From positions 43,524 through 107,523 of the forward strand of contig LDXJ01000051.1 of NCBI GenBank assembly GCA_001029295.1: a stretch of 64,000 nt of DNA. Direction: 5' to 3'. This document shows positions 41,002-50,180 of the stretch, piece after piece. Under the pieces are notes generated by a model, which saw nothing but the letters and a program-made list of their open reading frames with translations, made no database searches and was not told where the DNA came from. The DNA is from Peptococcaceae bacterium CEB3 (GTDB lineage: Bacteria > Bacillota > Desulfitobacteriia > Desulfitobacteriales > Desulfitobacteriaceae). The position numbers were made by a program, and so were the translations under genes. Each line of letters opens with the position of its first letter. The first letter of the stretch is position 1.

Positions 41002-41586
41002 ATGTCCAGGCTGAATCGCAATATACTATATCTGATTCAGATAATGCTTGGTTGGGAGTTTTTTGTTTCGGGCTGGAATAAGCTCGTTTCCGTAGGCCAT
41101 AAGCGGGGCTTTCCGCTGCAGCTTGCAGACGCCTTGAAAGGACAGGTCAAAGGTTTGAATGGCTGGTATATTAACTTTCTCAAGTCAAGTGTCATACCAC
41201 ATGCGGTTTCTTTCGGATATTTGGTCGAATGGGGTGAAACTCTGGCGGGGATTGGCCTAATCGTGTGTGCTTTGATCTTTATGTTCAAAAAGATCGAAGA
41301 CGACCGAGTGGCCAAAGCCCTTAATATTCTCTCCATTATTGCAATGGTAGGCATTGCTTTCATGTCCCTAAACTTTTGGCTAATGGCCGGGGCCCCGTCA
41401 TTTTTGCCGGGGGGACAAGATCCTAACGGCGAAGGATTTACCATTGACGCCTTCCTGACAATACTACCTTTCCTGTTTATTTGGTGGGAAGCGGTGGCCT
41501 TAAGCGGTGCTTCCGCCAAAACTCCCTCCAACAGCCAATACAAACCGGCTCATTATACTGCCCAAACGGGCAGTAGGGTTCATTAG
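41002..41586 (+). CDS. DoxX/DoxD-like membrane protein
   Basis: 194 residues with four membrane helices (about 8-28, 70-98, 110-135, 150-170) and motif F-V-S-G-W-N-K. Matches the DoxX superfamily; DoxD members are the thiosulfate:quinone oxidoreductase subunit. AAAGGAGGAATTACCG precedes the ATG. Location after a sulfite reductase operon is suggestive, but no DoxA partner is present, so function is open. Confidence 0.75.
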   Translation: MSRLNRNILYLIQIMLGWEFFVSGWNKLVSVGHKRGFPLQLADALKGQVKGLNGWYINFLKSSVIPHAVSFGYLVEWGETLAGIGLIVCALIFMFKKIEDDRVAKALNILSIIAMVGIAFMSLNFWLMAGAPSFLPGGQDPNGEGFTIDAFLTILPFLFIWWEAVALSGASAKTPSNSQYKPAHYTAQTGSRVH

Positions 41587-41707
41587 TGTCTCTTAATTCG
41601 AACCCGACGTAGGGGCACTGGTTTATGTATGAGTTGAACGCAGCCAACTCCGCGCCAGAATGCACGTTTTCGACGCGCAAGTGGCACAACTCCGCCGCCG
41701 TCTGCAG

Positions 41708-41750
41708 AAGACTCCCACTTCTAAACTTGCGGAAGTGGGAGTCTTACGAT
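41708..41750 (+). repeat. IS200/IS605-type end hairpin, copy 1
   Basis: Perfect 14-bp stem AAGACTCCCACTTC/GAAGTGGGAGTCTT with a 10-base loop, then ACGAT. The bases AAGTGGGAGTCTTACGAT recur at 59130. Isolated end hairpins of this kind are typical of IS200/IS605 relics. No tnpA or tnpB is seen nearby. Confidence 0.5.
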
Positions 41751-41808
41751 GGGATGAAACACAGGCGGGAGGATGGTTGCTCCCTTGTCGTCAGTGCCGT
41801 CAGCGACT

Positions 41809-42228
41809 TCAGCGGCCAACTTTCTTAACTACCGCATTTCCCTCCACGACTACGGCACCCTTTTGATTTGTCACCGTCGTCTTCAGTTTCAAGATCCTCT
41901 TGTCATCCCGCTTTTCAACGACCGTGGCGGTCGCTGTGACCGTGTCTCCGACAGCGACGGGCGCCGTAAATTTCAACTCCTGGCCCAAATAGATAGAGTT
42001 GGGTCCTGGGAGTTGGGTTCCCAGCACAGCGGAAATGAATCCCGCCGTAAGCATGCCGTGAGCAATCCGCTGCCCGAAAATTGATCCTTTGGCATATTCC
42101 TGGTCAATGTGCACAGGATTAAAATCCATGGTCACCCCGGCAAAAGTAAGGATATCATGCTCAGTCACCGTTTTCGATAAGCTGGCACTGTCTCCCACCT
42201 GAATCTCCGCAAAAGCAAGTTCTTTCAT
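41809..42228 (-). CDS. MaoC-like enoyl-CoA hydratase
   Basis: 139 residues from the ATG at 42228 (GGAGGACGAC upstream). Hot-dog hydratase signature D-x-N-P-V-H-x-D and F-G-x-R-I-A-H-G-M-L, with the catalytic Asp and His. Hydrates trans-2-enoyl-CoA to (R)-3-hydroxyacyl-CoA, the step after the acyl-CoA dehydrogenase of the same operon. Last gene of the operon. Confidence 0.88.
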   Translation of the reverse strand: MKELAFAEIQVGDSASLSKTVTEHDILTFAGVTMDFNPVHIDQEYAKGSIFGQRIAHGMLTAGFISAVLGTQLPGPNSIYLGQELKFTAPVAVGDTVTATATVVEKRDDKRILKLKTTVTNQKGAVVVEGNAVVKKVGR

Positions 42229-42244
42229 GTCGTCCTCCTCCAAT

Positions 42245-42526
42245 TCACCCGTAACGAAATTCCACACCGAAAGTTCCCCGCGGGTATTCCCATTTCAAAC
42301 CTTTCATCACACAAACCACTCTACAGGTGCCACATTCCAGACATCCCGCATAATCAAGCTTTACTCCGTCGCCCTGGGGCACGTAGAGGCCCGCTGGGCA
42401 AGCCTTGACGCAGGGCTTCTTCGAACATTGCGCACAGATCCTTTGGTCCAGAACAATGTGGGGCTTGTCTTCGTCTACGGCGAATTTGTCCTTACCCAAG
42501 CGCTCTTCAATACTCAACTTGTTCAT
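42245..42526 (-). CDS. fixX: FixX ferredoxin-like protein
   Basis: 93 residues with cysteine pattern C-A-Q-C-x4-C-V-K-A-C-P and C-L-E-C-G-T-C-R-V-V-C. Iron-sulfur partner of FixC; together they match the ETF:quinone oxidoreductase. ATGA overlap with fixC. Confidence 0.92.
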   Translation of the reverse strand: MNKLSIEERLGKDKFAVDEDKPHIVLDQRICAQCSKKPCVKACPAGLYVPQGDGVKLDYAGCLECGTCRVVCVMKGLKWEYPRGTFGVEFRYG

Positions 42527-43812
42527 ACGGCCCTCATCCCCTTCCAGGCATCCTTAGCCAATTGCATAAAACCCCCATGCCGTTTAATGCTGGTTAGCAT
42601 GGATTTTCTTACCGGTTGGGCGGAATTCCCGTTCACGCTGAACAGGCTGACCATCATCTCTTCCATCAAACCCGGATAGTTTCCGAAAATCCGGTGATTT
42701 TCCATGAACTTGGGGGCCTTGGCGTAAGTTTTCATGTCCTGAAGAACAAAACTGTTTTCCAAAGCCGTTTGGTAGGAGGAAAGTCCCTGCTTGGAAAAGT
42801 CTCCTCCGGCTTTGGCCGCAATCACGGCGTTGGCCGCCGCCTCGCCGGAAGCGATCGCCAGATCCATCCCCCTGACCATATATCCTGTATTTAGCACAAG
42901 ACCGGCGGCATCCCCCACGATTAGGAGTCCGTCATGGCAAAGGGAAGGCATCATGTTCAGCCCGCCTTCAGGCACGAGATGGGCCGAATACTCCACCACT
43001 TGTCCCCCCTCAATCAGCGGCTGGATCAACGGATGCATCTTGAATTCTTCTACCAAATCCACAATCCGCTCTTCCGCATCCGCAAACTCCTCCGCCGTGA
43101 TCACCAGCCCCAATGAAATACTCTCATGGTTGGTATAGAGAAACCCTCCACCTTGCATGCCCCTGGTACATTCTCCGACAAAGAGCTGGGCAGCCCCGGT
43201 TTGTTCCGTAAGGTGAAAGCGGTCCTCAATGACTTGCCTCGGCAGTTCGATCACTTCTTTGACCCCTGTTGCCACATGCTTGGCCGGCAATTCCCCGCGG
43301 ATATCCGCTTTTTGAGCAAGGATCGAGTTTACTCCGTCGGCGGCGATCACAACGTCCGCCAGCATTTCGTCTTCATCACTGCGAATGCCCATGACCTTGC
43401 CCTCTTGCCGGAGGAGTTCATCCACCCGCACACCGCAAGCCAGCATGGCACCGGCTTCCTCCGCCTTCCCAGCCAACCAGGAGTCAAATTCCGAGCGCAA
43501 AACGGTGAAGGATGGTGCCTGAGCAAACTGTTTACTTTTGACATCCAGGGAAACCGCGGATTCACCCGTCAAGAAAGTAATCGTTTCATTCACAATCCTG
43601 CGCTCGACCGGCGCCTCCTCCCAGAAGCCCGGGATTACCTTTTCTAAGGAATGCCCGTAAAGCCGCCCTCCGGTCATATTTTTGCTTCCCGGCGCGTTAC
43701 CGCGTTCGACCAGCAAGACTTCCAAACCAGCCTTGGCCAAGCAGTAGGCGGCGACACTTCCGGCGGGGCCGGCGCCGACGACGATCGCATCAAAGCGTTC
43801 TTCCGTAGACAT
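42523..43812 (-). CDS. fixC: FixC flavoprotein (ETF:quinone oxidoreductase-like)
   Basis: 429 residues. FAD-binding N-terminus D-A-I-V-V-G-A-G-P-A-G-S-V-A-A, then G-S-K-N-M-T-G-G-R and G-D-A-A-G-L-V-L-N. Accepts electrons from FixAB and passes them to quinone or, in a bifurcating complex, splits them with ferredoxin. AAGGAGGACAAG before the ATG. Between fixB and fixX. Confidence 0.93.
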   Translation of the reverse strand: MSTEERFDAIVVGAGPAGSVAAYCLAKAGLEVLLVERGNAPGSKNMTGGRLYGHSLEKVIPGFWEEAPVERRIVNETITFLTGESAVSLDVKSKQFAQAPSFTVLRSEFDSWLAGKAEEAGAMLACGVRVDELLRQEGKVMGIRSDEDEMLADVVIAADGVNSILAQKADIRGELPAKHVATGVKEVIELPRQVIEDRFHLTEQTGAAQLFVGECTRGMQGGGFLYTNHESISLGLVITAEEFADAEERIVDLVEEFKMHPLIQPLIEGGQVVEYSAHLVPEGGLNMMPSLCHDGLLIVGDAAGLVLNTGYMVRGMDLAIASGEAAANAVIAAKAGGDFSKQGLSSYQTALENSFVLQDMKTYAKAPKFMENHRIFGNYPGLMEEMMVSLFSVNGNSAQPVRKSMLTSIKRHGGFMQLAKDAWKGMRAV

Positions 43813-43826
43813 CTTGTCCTCCTTCC

Positions 43827-44735
43827 TTAGGCTTTCAGAGCATCGAGCAAGGTCGGCAGCAACTGGTAGAGGTCCCCCACCAGGGTATAATCAGCTGCTT
43901 CCAAAATCGGCGCATTTTCGTTCTGTTCAATGGCGATAATCGTCTTTGAGTCCCGGATGCCGGAAATGTGCTGAATCTGCCCGGACACGCCGATGCCAAT
44001 ATAAACAGACGGTTTAACCGTTTGGCCCGAGATGCCGATATAATTCTCTTCCGGCAGCCAATGAAGATCTTCGGCGACCGGTCGGGTACACCCCACTTCC
44101 CCGTCTAATTTCTTTGCCAAACGCCGGGCCAGCTCAATGTCTTCCCGTTTGGACACTCCCCGACCGACGCAGACCACCACACTCGCCTCACCCAGATTCG
44201 AGGAGCTCTTGCTGGGGCGCATCTCCAGCACCTGGCACTTCTCAGCGCCCCCGGAGATGACTTCGATGCCAACAGCCGGACTTTCCGCCGGCGCTTCTAT
44301 CGTTTTCGGTGTCAGCGTGCCCATAAAGGGCGCCTGACTCACTTCCGAAGCTACACAGAGCCCTCCGTAGACGCAGCGTTCCGTTGTAAACTCCGAACCG
44401 TTGCGCTTGACACTGAAACATTCGCTGACAAGCCCGGCGTCGAGTGCCGCCGCAACCCGGGCCGCCATCTCCTTATCCCGCCTCGAAGCCCCCCAAAGAA
44501 CCGCGGTCGGCCGAGCCGCTTGCGCCCTCTCAATGATCTGGTCGACAAAAGCCTCCGGACGTTGTCCCCCCTCGAAACATAACACTCGGTCGGCACCGTG
44601 GCTCGCGGCAGCCTGGGCGGCGTCCTGCGAAAACGTCAGTGCGATAATCTTTTCGCCTTCGGCCAAGCCCTTGGCGTGGGCGATCAGTTCGTTGAGCGCA
44701 GCCGGAACTTCAGCCACAACCCAGATTTCAGACAT
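43827..44735 (-). CDS. fixB: FixB / electron-transfer flavoprotein alpha subunit
   Basis: 302 residues from the ATG at 44735 (GGGAGGGAAAGGG upstream). C-terminal FAD domain: G-R-G-V-S, S-G-Q-T-V-K-P, Y-I-G-I-G-V-S-G-Q-I-Q-H and I-N-A-style loop replaced by E-Q-N-E-N-A-P. Pairs with FixA to carry electrons from the acyl-CoA dehydrogenase. Confidence 0.93.
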   Translation of the reverse strand: MSEIWVVAEVPAALNELIAHAKGLAEGEKIIALTFSQDAAQAAASHGADRVLCFEGGQRPEAFVDQIIERAQAARPTAVLWGASRRDKEMAARVAAALDAGLVSECFSVKRNGSEFTTERCVYGGLCVASEVSQAPFMGTLTPKTIEAPAESPAVGIEVISGGAEKCQVLEMRPSKSSSNLGEASVVVCVGRGVSKREDIELARRLAKKLDGEVGCTRPVAEDLHWLPEENYIGISGQTVKPSVYIGIGVSGQIQHISGIRDSKTIIAIEQNENAPILEAADYTLVGDLYQLLPTLLDALKA

Positions 44736-44754
44736 ACCCTTTCCCTCCCTCAAC

Positions 44755-45528
44755 TTAGCACAACCCTTCTTTATTCAGGACGGTCAGAACCTGTTGAACC
44801 ACTTCCCGAGCCTCACCCCGGAAACGGATCCCTTTGCGTTCCATGACCGTACCAAGGACGGTTTGCCGGCGAACTTTTGCAGTCAACTGAGCCTGATCCA
44901 ATCCAAGACCGGCCAGGTTCAATTCTTTCACCGGTTTTTTGGCAGCTGCCAAAATTTGTTTAAGGCTGGGAATACGGGGCGTATTCATGTCGGGTAACAC
45001 GGTTACAACCGCCGGAAGCTGCACTTGCACCACTTCAATCCCCCCATCCAGTTTCCGCTCTGCCCGCAAAACCCCATCAGCCACCTGAACCTTGTTGACA
45101 AAGCTAACCACCGGAATTCCCAACAACTGAGCCAGCCGGATCCCAACTTGCTCGGAATATTCATCACTGGAACCCTCGCCACACAGGATGAGATCATATT
45201 CTCCGATATGACGAACGGCAGCTGCCAACACTTTCGCCGTGACGGCCGGGTCAGATTGAGCCATGATCTCGTCTTTGACGAAAACCGCTTCGGCCGGCCC
45301 CCGCGACAGAGCGTCTTTCAAAGAGCTCTTGGCGCCCCCTGTTCCAGCCGTCAGGGCGATCACCTCCCCGCCCGACTCGTCAATGAGTTGGACGCCGCAT
45401 TCCAGCGCGTTGCGATCATACTCGCTGATTTTGCTCTTGGCCCTGCCGGTCAGAAGACGGCGCGATTGGGCCTCAACTTTTAGGTCCGCTTCATCCAGAA
45501 CCCATTTGTAACAGGCGATGATTTTCAC
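44755..45528 (-). CDS. fixA: FixA / electron-transfer flavoprotein beta subunit
   Basis: 257 residues. Begins M-K-I-I-A-C-Y-K-W-V-L-D-E; contains D-L-I-L-C-G-E-G-S-S-D and the T-V-L-P-D-M-N-T-P-R-I-P-S loop typical of ETF beta. First fix gene after the acyl-CoA dehydrogenase; a hairpin (GGAACAGGCC/GGCCTGTCC, about 45553-45575) lies in the 121-base gap and may adjust expression. Confidence 0.93.
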   Translation of the reverse strand: MKIIACYKWVLDEADLKVEAQSRRLLTGRAKSKISEYDRNALECGVQLIDESGGEVIALTAGTGGAKSSLKDALSRGPAEAVFVKDEIMAQSDPAVTAKVLAAAVRHIGEYDLILCGEGSSDEYSEQVGIRLAQLLGIPVVSFVNKVQVADGVLRAERKLDGGIEVVQVQLPAVVTVLPDMNTPRIPSLKQILAAAKKPVKELNLAGLGLDQAQLTAKVRRQTVLGTVMERKGIRFRGEAREVVQQVLTVLNKEGLC

Positions 45529-45649
45529 GTTTAAGCCTCCTCTTCCCTTGCCGGAACAGGCCCGTCGGCCTGTCCCGAAGTGTGCGAACGAATCCGTCCC
45601 TTAGCCGGCCCGAAAGATTTACACGGTCGGCATCCCCCCGGACCGCAAT

Positions 45650-46789
45650 CTAGCGAAGCAGCGTTCCGGCGATCACCATGCGTTGAACTTCGGAAGTGCC
45701 CTCGTAAATTTCGGTGATCTTGGCGTCGCGCAACGCCCGTTCCACCGGGTAGTTTTCCGTGTAACCGTAACCTCCGTGGATTTGTACCGCTTTGCCAGCC
45801 ACGCGGCTTGCGGTTTCAGAAGCGAACACCTTGGCCATAGCGGCTTCCTTCGTATAAGAAAGCCCATGATCCTTGTTCCAGGCCGCCCGGTAAACCAGGA
45901 AACGGGCTGCTTCAATCTCAGTGGCACTGTCGGCAACCATCCATTGAATGGCCTGTTGCGCCGCAATCGGTTTGCCGAATTGCACCCGTTCTTTGGCGTA
46001 TTTCACGGCGGCGTCCAAGGCTCCCTGGGCAATGCCCAAAGCTTGAGCGGCTATGCCAATCCGTCCGCCGTCAAGGGTGTGCATGGCAATCTTAAAGCCT
46101 TGACCTTCCGCCCCCAGCAGGGCATCCCGGGGAATGCGGCAGTTATTGAAGTACAAAGGGGTCGTACTCGATCCTTTGATCCCCATTTTGTGTTCTTTTT
46201 CTCCGAAAGAGAAACCCGGAGCACCCTTTTCCACGATAAACGCACTCATTCCTTTGGTGCCTTTGGCCGGGTCGGTCATGGCGGTCACCACATAAACGTC
46301 GGCATAGCCGCCGTTGGTAATGAAGATCTTCGAACCATTGAGCACCCACTCCTCACCCTCGAGCACGGCCGTGGTTTTTCCTGCGGACGCATCCGTCCCC
46401 GCACCCGGTTCAGTCAAAGCAAAGGCGGCGAGCTTTTGGCCCGAAGCCAAATCGTGCAGGTACTTCTCTTTTTGGGACGGCGTACCGTAATCCATTATGG
46501 GCGAGGTGCCCAGTGAAGTATGGGCAGAGACGATGACAGCGGTACTGGCACAAACGCGGGCCAGCTCCTCGATGGCAATGGCGTAACTCAAATAGTCCGC
46601 TCCGGCTCCACCTACCTCATCCGGAAATGGGATCCCCAGTAAATTGAGTTCAGCCAACCTGGGCAAGATTTCCTCTGGGAAGCGGTGATTACGGTCAATC
46701 TCCGCGGCAATCGGTGCCACCTCGGTCTGGGCAAACTCCCTCACCGCGGCTTGGAGCAGGCTCTCTTCTTCAGACAGTTCAAAATCCAT
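45650..46789 (-). CDS. Acyl-CoA dehydrogenase
   Basis: 379 residues, standard length. FAD motifs A-F-A-L-T-E-P-G-A-G-T-D and W-V-L-N-G-S-K-I-F-I-T-N-G; C-terminal Q-I-H-G-G-Y-G-Y and the catalytic-Glu region I-Y-E-G-T-S-E-V-Q-R. Oxidises a short-chain acyl-CoA and reduces FixAB. The exact acyl substrate cannot be read from sequence. Confidence 0.95.
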   Translation of the reverse strand: MDFELSEEESLLQAAVREFAQTEVAPIAAEIDRNHRFPEEILPRLAELNLLGIPFPDEVGGAGADYLSYAIAIEELARVCASTAVIVSAHTSLGTSPIMDYGTPSQKEKYLHDLASGQKLAAFALTEPGAGTDASAGKTTAVLEGEEWVLNGSKIFITNGGYADVYVVTAMTDPAKGTKGMSAFIVEKGAPGFSFGEKEHKMGIKGSSTTPLYFNNCRIPRDALLGAEGQGFKIAMHTLDGGRIGIAAQALGIAQGALDAAVKYAKERVQFGKPIAAQQAIQWMVADSATEIEAARFLVYRAAWNKDHGLSYTKEAAMAKVFASETASRVAGKAVQIHGGYGYTENYPVERALRDAKITEIYEGTSEVQRMVIAGTLLR

Positions 46790-46840
46790 GTCAATTCCTC
46801 CTATCGTACCTGTAAGGTTATCCTGTTTATAAAATCCTGC

Positions 46841-48238
46841 CTAGACAAAGTGGAACACAGACGTGAGACCGATGAGGACAAAAGGAGTCGCAATTTTAAG
46901 CAGGGTCAGAGCAAAAATGTCCTTGTAGGCTTGTTTATGCGTCAGGCCCGTAATCGCGAGCAGCGTAATGACAGCACCGTTATGAGGCAGGGTATCCATG
47001 CCGCCCGAAGACATGGCCGCAACCCTGTGCAGAAGTTCCGGACTGATACCCGCCCGTTGACCCCAAGCCAGATAATCTTTACCGAACGTATTCAGAGCAA
47101 TGCTCATTCCCCCAGAGGCAGATCCGGTTACACCGGCCAAGACGTTGACCGTGACAGCCTCAGACAGTAAGGGGCTGCCGCCACCTTTAATGTTCATCAA
47201 AGCTTGGGAAATTGAATGGAATCCCGGAAGGGAAGCAATGACATTGCCAAACCCAACTTCGGAACCGGTGTTCATCACGGCCAGAAGAGATCCGATCGCC
47301 CCGGCATTGATTGCCTTGGCCACATTTCCCTTGATTCTGGGAGGATTGATGACCAAGGCAATGATGATTCCAACCAGGAGACCCACCATCAAAGCCCAAT
47401 TGTTCATCGTACCGATGAGACCAGCTTTATCCATATTATAGGGAGCCCGGGTCGCCCAAGAGGCGATGTCCCAATGCGGAAAAACCACCTTTTGCAGAAT
47501 TAGCGTGACCACAAGCACAGCGACGAGCGGAATGGTAGACAATAGCGCGTTGGGCAAGCCTTTGTCATCGATGACCTCGGGCTCCTGCTTGGTATGGTTG
47601 CCATACCCCTCTCCGTTGGCCTGCGCCTTGCGCCGGCGCCATTCCAAATAGGCTAGTCCCAGGCCGAAGATCATAATGGCGCCCAACGTACCGAAAACCG
47701 GAGCGGCATAAAGATCCGTATTAAAAAATTTCATGGGGATGGAATTCTGGATCTGAGGAGTTCCCGGAAGGGCATCCATAGTAAATGTAAAGGCGCCCAG
47801 AGCAATTGTGGCCGGAACAAGGCGTTTCGGAATATCTGCCTCCCGGAAAATAGAAGCTGCGAAAGGGTAGACAGCAAAGGCGACAACAAACAGGCTCACG
47901 CCGCCGTAAGTGAGGATGGCACAGGCTAGGACCACAGACAGCATCGCTTGTTTCGAACCCAATTTCTTAACGATCGCTTTGGCAATTGCCGCAGCCGCAC
48001 CGGATTCTTCCATCGCCTTGCCAAACACCGCACCTAAGAGGAAGAAAGGAAAGTAAACTTTGACGTAATTAGCTAGATTGGGCAAGAATATCTCTGTGTA
48101 GGTCGGTAGTAAAACCATCCCCGACAGCACGGCGGCCATAAGGGCAAAGACCGGAGCGAAAAAAATCACTGAGTATCCCTTGTATGCCATGAACATGAGC
48201 AACCCTAAGGCGAGAAGAATTCCTAACACACCTAACAT
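46841..48238 (-). CDS. GntP-family carboxylate permease
   Basis: 465 residues from the ATG at 48238 (AAGGGGG upstream). About twelve membrane helices; F-P-F-F-L-L-G-A-V-F-G and the G-G-M-D-T-L-P-H-N-G-A-V region are family features (gluconate/hydroxybutyrate symporters). Co-operonic with a CoA-transferase and acyl-CoA dehydrogenase, so it probably imports a short-chain fatty or hydroxy acid, not gluconate. Confidence 0.85.
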   Translation of the reverse strand: MLGVLGILLALGLLMFMAYKGYSVIFFAPVFALMAAVLSGMVLLPTYTEIFLPNLANYVKVYFPFFLLGAVFGKAMEESGAAAAIAKAIVKKLGSKQAMLSVVLACAILTYGGVSLFVVAFAVYPFAASIFREADIPKRLVPATIALGAFTFTMDALPGTPQIQNSIPMKFFNTDLYAAPVFGTLGAIMIFGLGLAYLEWRRRKAQANGEGYGNHTKQEPEVIDDKGLPNALLSTIPLVAVLVVTLILQKVVFPHWDIASWATRAPYNMDKAGLIGTMNNWALMVGLLVGIIIALVINPPRIKGNVAKAINAGAIGSLLAVMNTGSEVGFGNVIASLPGFHSISQALMNIKGGGSPLLSEAVTVNVLAGVTGSASGGMSIALNTFGKDYLAWGQRAGISPELLHRVAAMSSGGMDTLPHNGAVITLLAITGLTHKQAYKDIFALTLLKIATPFVLIGLTSVFHFV

Positions 48239-48259
48239 GGCCATCCCCCTTACACTCTT

Positions 48260-49822
48260 TTATTTTGCCGCTTGACCAACTTTTGCGCACATTGGAGCAC
48301 TGCGAAAAATCCGCGAATCCATTAACTTCAGTTCCGGCGAAATCAGGGGTTCGAAATCCATGTTGGCTAGAACATCCTTTTCCAAGTTCACTCCGGGCGC
48401 AATCTCCATCAAGACAACCCCGTCACAGGTCAACTCGAAAACCGCTCGTTCCGTAATATACAGAACCGGCTGTTTGATACTCTGGGCAAATTCACCCGAA
48501 AATGTGATCTGTTCCACTTCATTTACAAACTTCCGTACTTTTCCTTCCTGAACAATTCTTAGCTGACCGTTTTCGATAGCCACCTTTAAACCGCCCGCAG
48601 TCATCGTCCCGCAGAAAATGACCTCCTTGGCATTCTGCGTGATATTGATAAACCCGCCACATCCCGCGATGCGCGGACCAAACTTACTGACATTGATATT
48701 CCCGTGCCGGTCCATCTGAGCCAACCCCAGAAAAGCGAGATCCAACCCTCCGCCATCATAAAAATCGAACTGATACGGCTGATCGAGCAGGGCTTCGACA
48801 TTCGTTGAGGCGCCAAAGCTCAGCCCACCCGCCGGAATTCCGCCGACTCCGCCTGCTTCAACCGTTAGGGTCATCTGTCCGGCAATCCCCTCTTCCACGG
48901 CCACCTTTGACACACCTTCCGGCATGCCGATACCGAGGTTGACTATCGCCCCCGGAATCAGTTCCCCAGCGGCGCGTCGGGCAATCACCTTGCGCTCGTC
49001 CAGGGGCATTGGGTTTAGGCCTGTCAGCGGAACATGAACTTCCCCGCAATAGGCGGGATTAAATCGCTCACCAAAAGTCTGCCATTGTTCCTCCGCTGAG
49101 ACCACAACGACCGCATCCACCAATATGCCCGGCACCTTCACTATTCTCGGATCGATTGAACCGGCTGAAACGATCCGCTCAACCTGCGCAATCACGATCC
49201 CGCCGGAGTTCTTAGCCGCCTGGGCCATCGACAAGGCCTCGACCGAAACCGCTTCTCTCTCCATGCTCAGGTTGCCGCGTTCATCGGCTGAGGTCGCACG
49301 GATAATGGCCACATCCACTTTCGTCGCCTTGTAGAAAAGCCATTCCTGCCCGTCTAACTCCATCACCTCCACCAAATTTTCCTTCGTCATGGCATTAAGC
49401 TTCCCACCCTCCACCCGGGGGTCGACAAAGGTCTTAAGGCCCACCCTGGAGAGCGTACCGGGCTTGCCCGCGGCAATGTCCCGCACAAGTTGGGACAAGG
49501 TTCCTTGGGGAAAGTTGTAGGCCTCGATTTTGTTGTCCGCAGCCAGTTTACCGAGCGTAGGCGCCAGGTTCCAGTGGCCGCCCACCACCCGCCGGACCAA
49601 ACCTTCATGACCGAAATGACCGGTTCCTTTACCTTGGCCGTCTCCGATCCCCGCACTGTAAAACAGCGTCAGGTCCCGGGGATGGCCTTCCCGCAAGAAG
49701 CTGGCTTCCACCGCAGTCGAGATCACTTCAGCATGAGCTGCCCCGGCAAAGCCCGTCAGGCCCACGCGTGCTCCATCCGGAATCATCGCTGCCGCTTCCG
49801 CGGCAGACACTTGCCTAACCAC
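48260..49822 (-). CDS. Acyl-CoA:acetate/propionate CoA-transferase
   Basis: 520 residues from a GTG at 49822 with AAAGGAGGAATTGAT upstream. Fused alpha-beta class I enzyme: [10 protein letters not shown] at the start and the active-site Glu in F-G-A-S-T-N-V-E-A. Activates the imported acid by CoA exchange with acetyl-CoA or similar. First gene of the operon, directly after a sigma-54 promoter. Confidence 0.9.
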   Translation of the reverse strand: MVRQVSAAEAAAMIPDGARVGLTGFAGAAHAEVISTAVEASFLREGHPRDLTLFYSAGIGDGQGKGTGHFGHEGLVRRVVGGHWNLAPTLGKLAADNKIEAYNFPQGTLSQLVRDIAAGKPGTLSRVGLKTFVDPRVEGGKLNAMTKENLVEVMELDGQEWLFYKATKVDVAIIRATSADERGNLSMEREAVSVEALSMAQAAKNSGGIVIAQVERIVSAGSIDPRIVKVPGILVDAVVVVSAEEQWQTFGERFNPAYCGEVHVPLTGLNPMPLDERKVIARRAAGELIPGAIVNLGIGMPEGVSKVAVEEGIAGQMTLTVEAGGVGGIPAGGLSFGASTNVEALLDQPYQFDFYDGGGLDLAFLGLAQMDRHGNINVSKFGPRIAGCGGFINITQNAKEVIFCGTMTAGGLKVAIENGQLRIVQEGKVRKFVNEVEQITFSGEFAQSIKQPVLYITERAVFELTCDGVVLMEIAPGVNLEKDVLANMDFEPLISPELKLMDSRIFRSAPMCAKVGQAAK

Positions 49823-49893
49823 ATCAATTCCTCCTTTACAATGAATTGCTCGTTTTTTGTCAACCACGAATCATTTCCACAGCGAAAATACAT

Positions 49894-49909
49894 AGCAAAA
49901 AGCATGCCA
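49894..49909 (-). promoter_or_regulatory. Sigma-54 promoter of the CoA-transferase-FixABCX operon
   Basis: TGGCATGCTTTTTGCT on the minus strand matches the -24/-12 consensus with GG-N10-GC exactly. Start expected near 49882, about 60 bases before the GTG. The -24 half lies in the 3' arm of the terminator at 49898. Confidence 0.85.
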
Positions 49910-49931
49910 TGTATAATATGTGGCATGCTTT
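49898..49931 (-). terminator. Terminator of the sigma-54 regulator gene
   Basis: Perfect 12-bp stem AAAAGCATGCCA/TGGCATGCTTTT with an 11-base loop, followed by TTGC. It ends the upstream regulator transcript and overlaps the sigma-54 promoter, so the same bases serve two functions. Confidence 0.75.
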
Positions 49932-50143
49932 TCCAAGAATCCGAAAACTCATCGGTCCCTAAAACCCGGTCTAGGACACCTTCTCAAGGATCCATTTTCA
50001 AGTTATCGCCTTTTAGTTGACTTGGGTCGCCTAGAATCGCTAGAAAAAGTTAACGTTGCGAAACGCTACATTGCTATAGAACTTAAGCGAAAATAATTTG
50101 TGAAAGTATGTCTCTTCACATAAGACACCGCCAAAACCGTCCT

Positions 50144-50178
50144 TGTCCTATAATAGAACACTGTCCTGTTTGGGAACA
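50144..50178. promoter_or_regulatory. Candidate upstream activator sites
   Basis: Two tandem near-dyads, each TGTCC-N7-GAACA, at 50144-50160 and 50162-50178, spaced 18 bases. They lie about 265-295 bases upstream of the sigma-54 start site, suited to binding by the regulator encoded next door. The rest of the gap 49932-50143 shows only a weak dyad (GTTGCG-AAA-CGCTAC, about 50055). Confidence 0.5.
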
Positions 50179-50180
50179 CC

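Noticed and set aside
40921..41013. 30-codon frame overlapping the DoxX-like start
   Set aside because: Starts 12 bases after a weak ribosome site and has no features; probably chance.
45683..46516. Rightward 277-codon frame antisense to the acyl-CoA dehydrogenase
   Set aside because: Phe/His/Arg-rich shadow; the leftward gene is complete with all family motifs.
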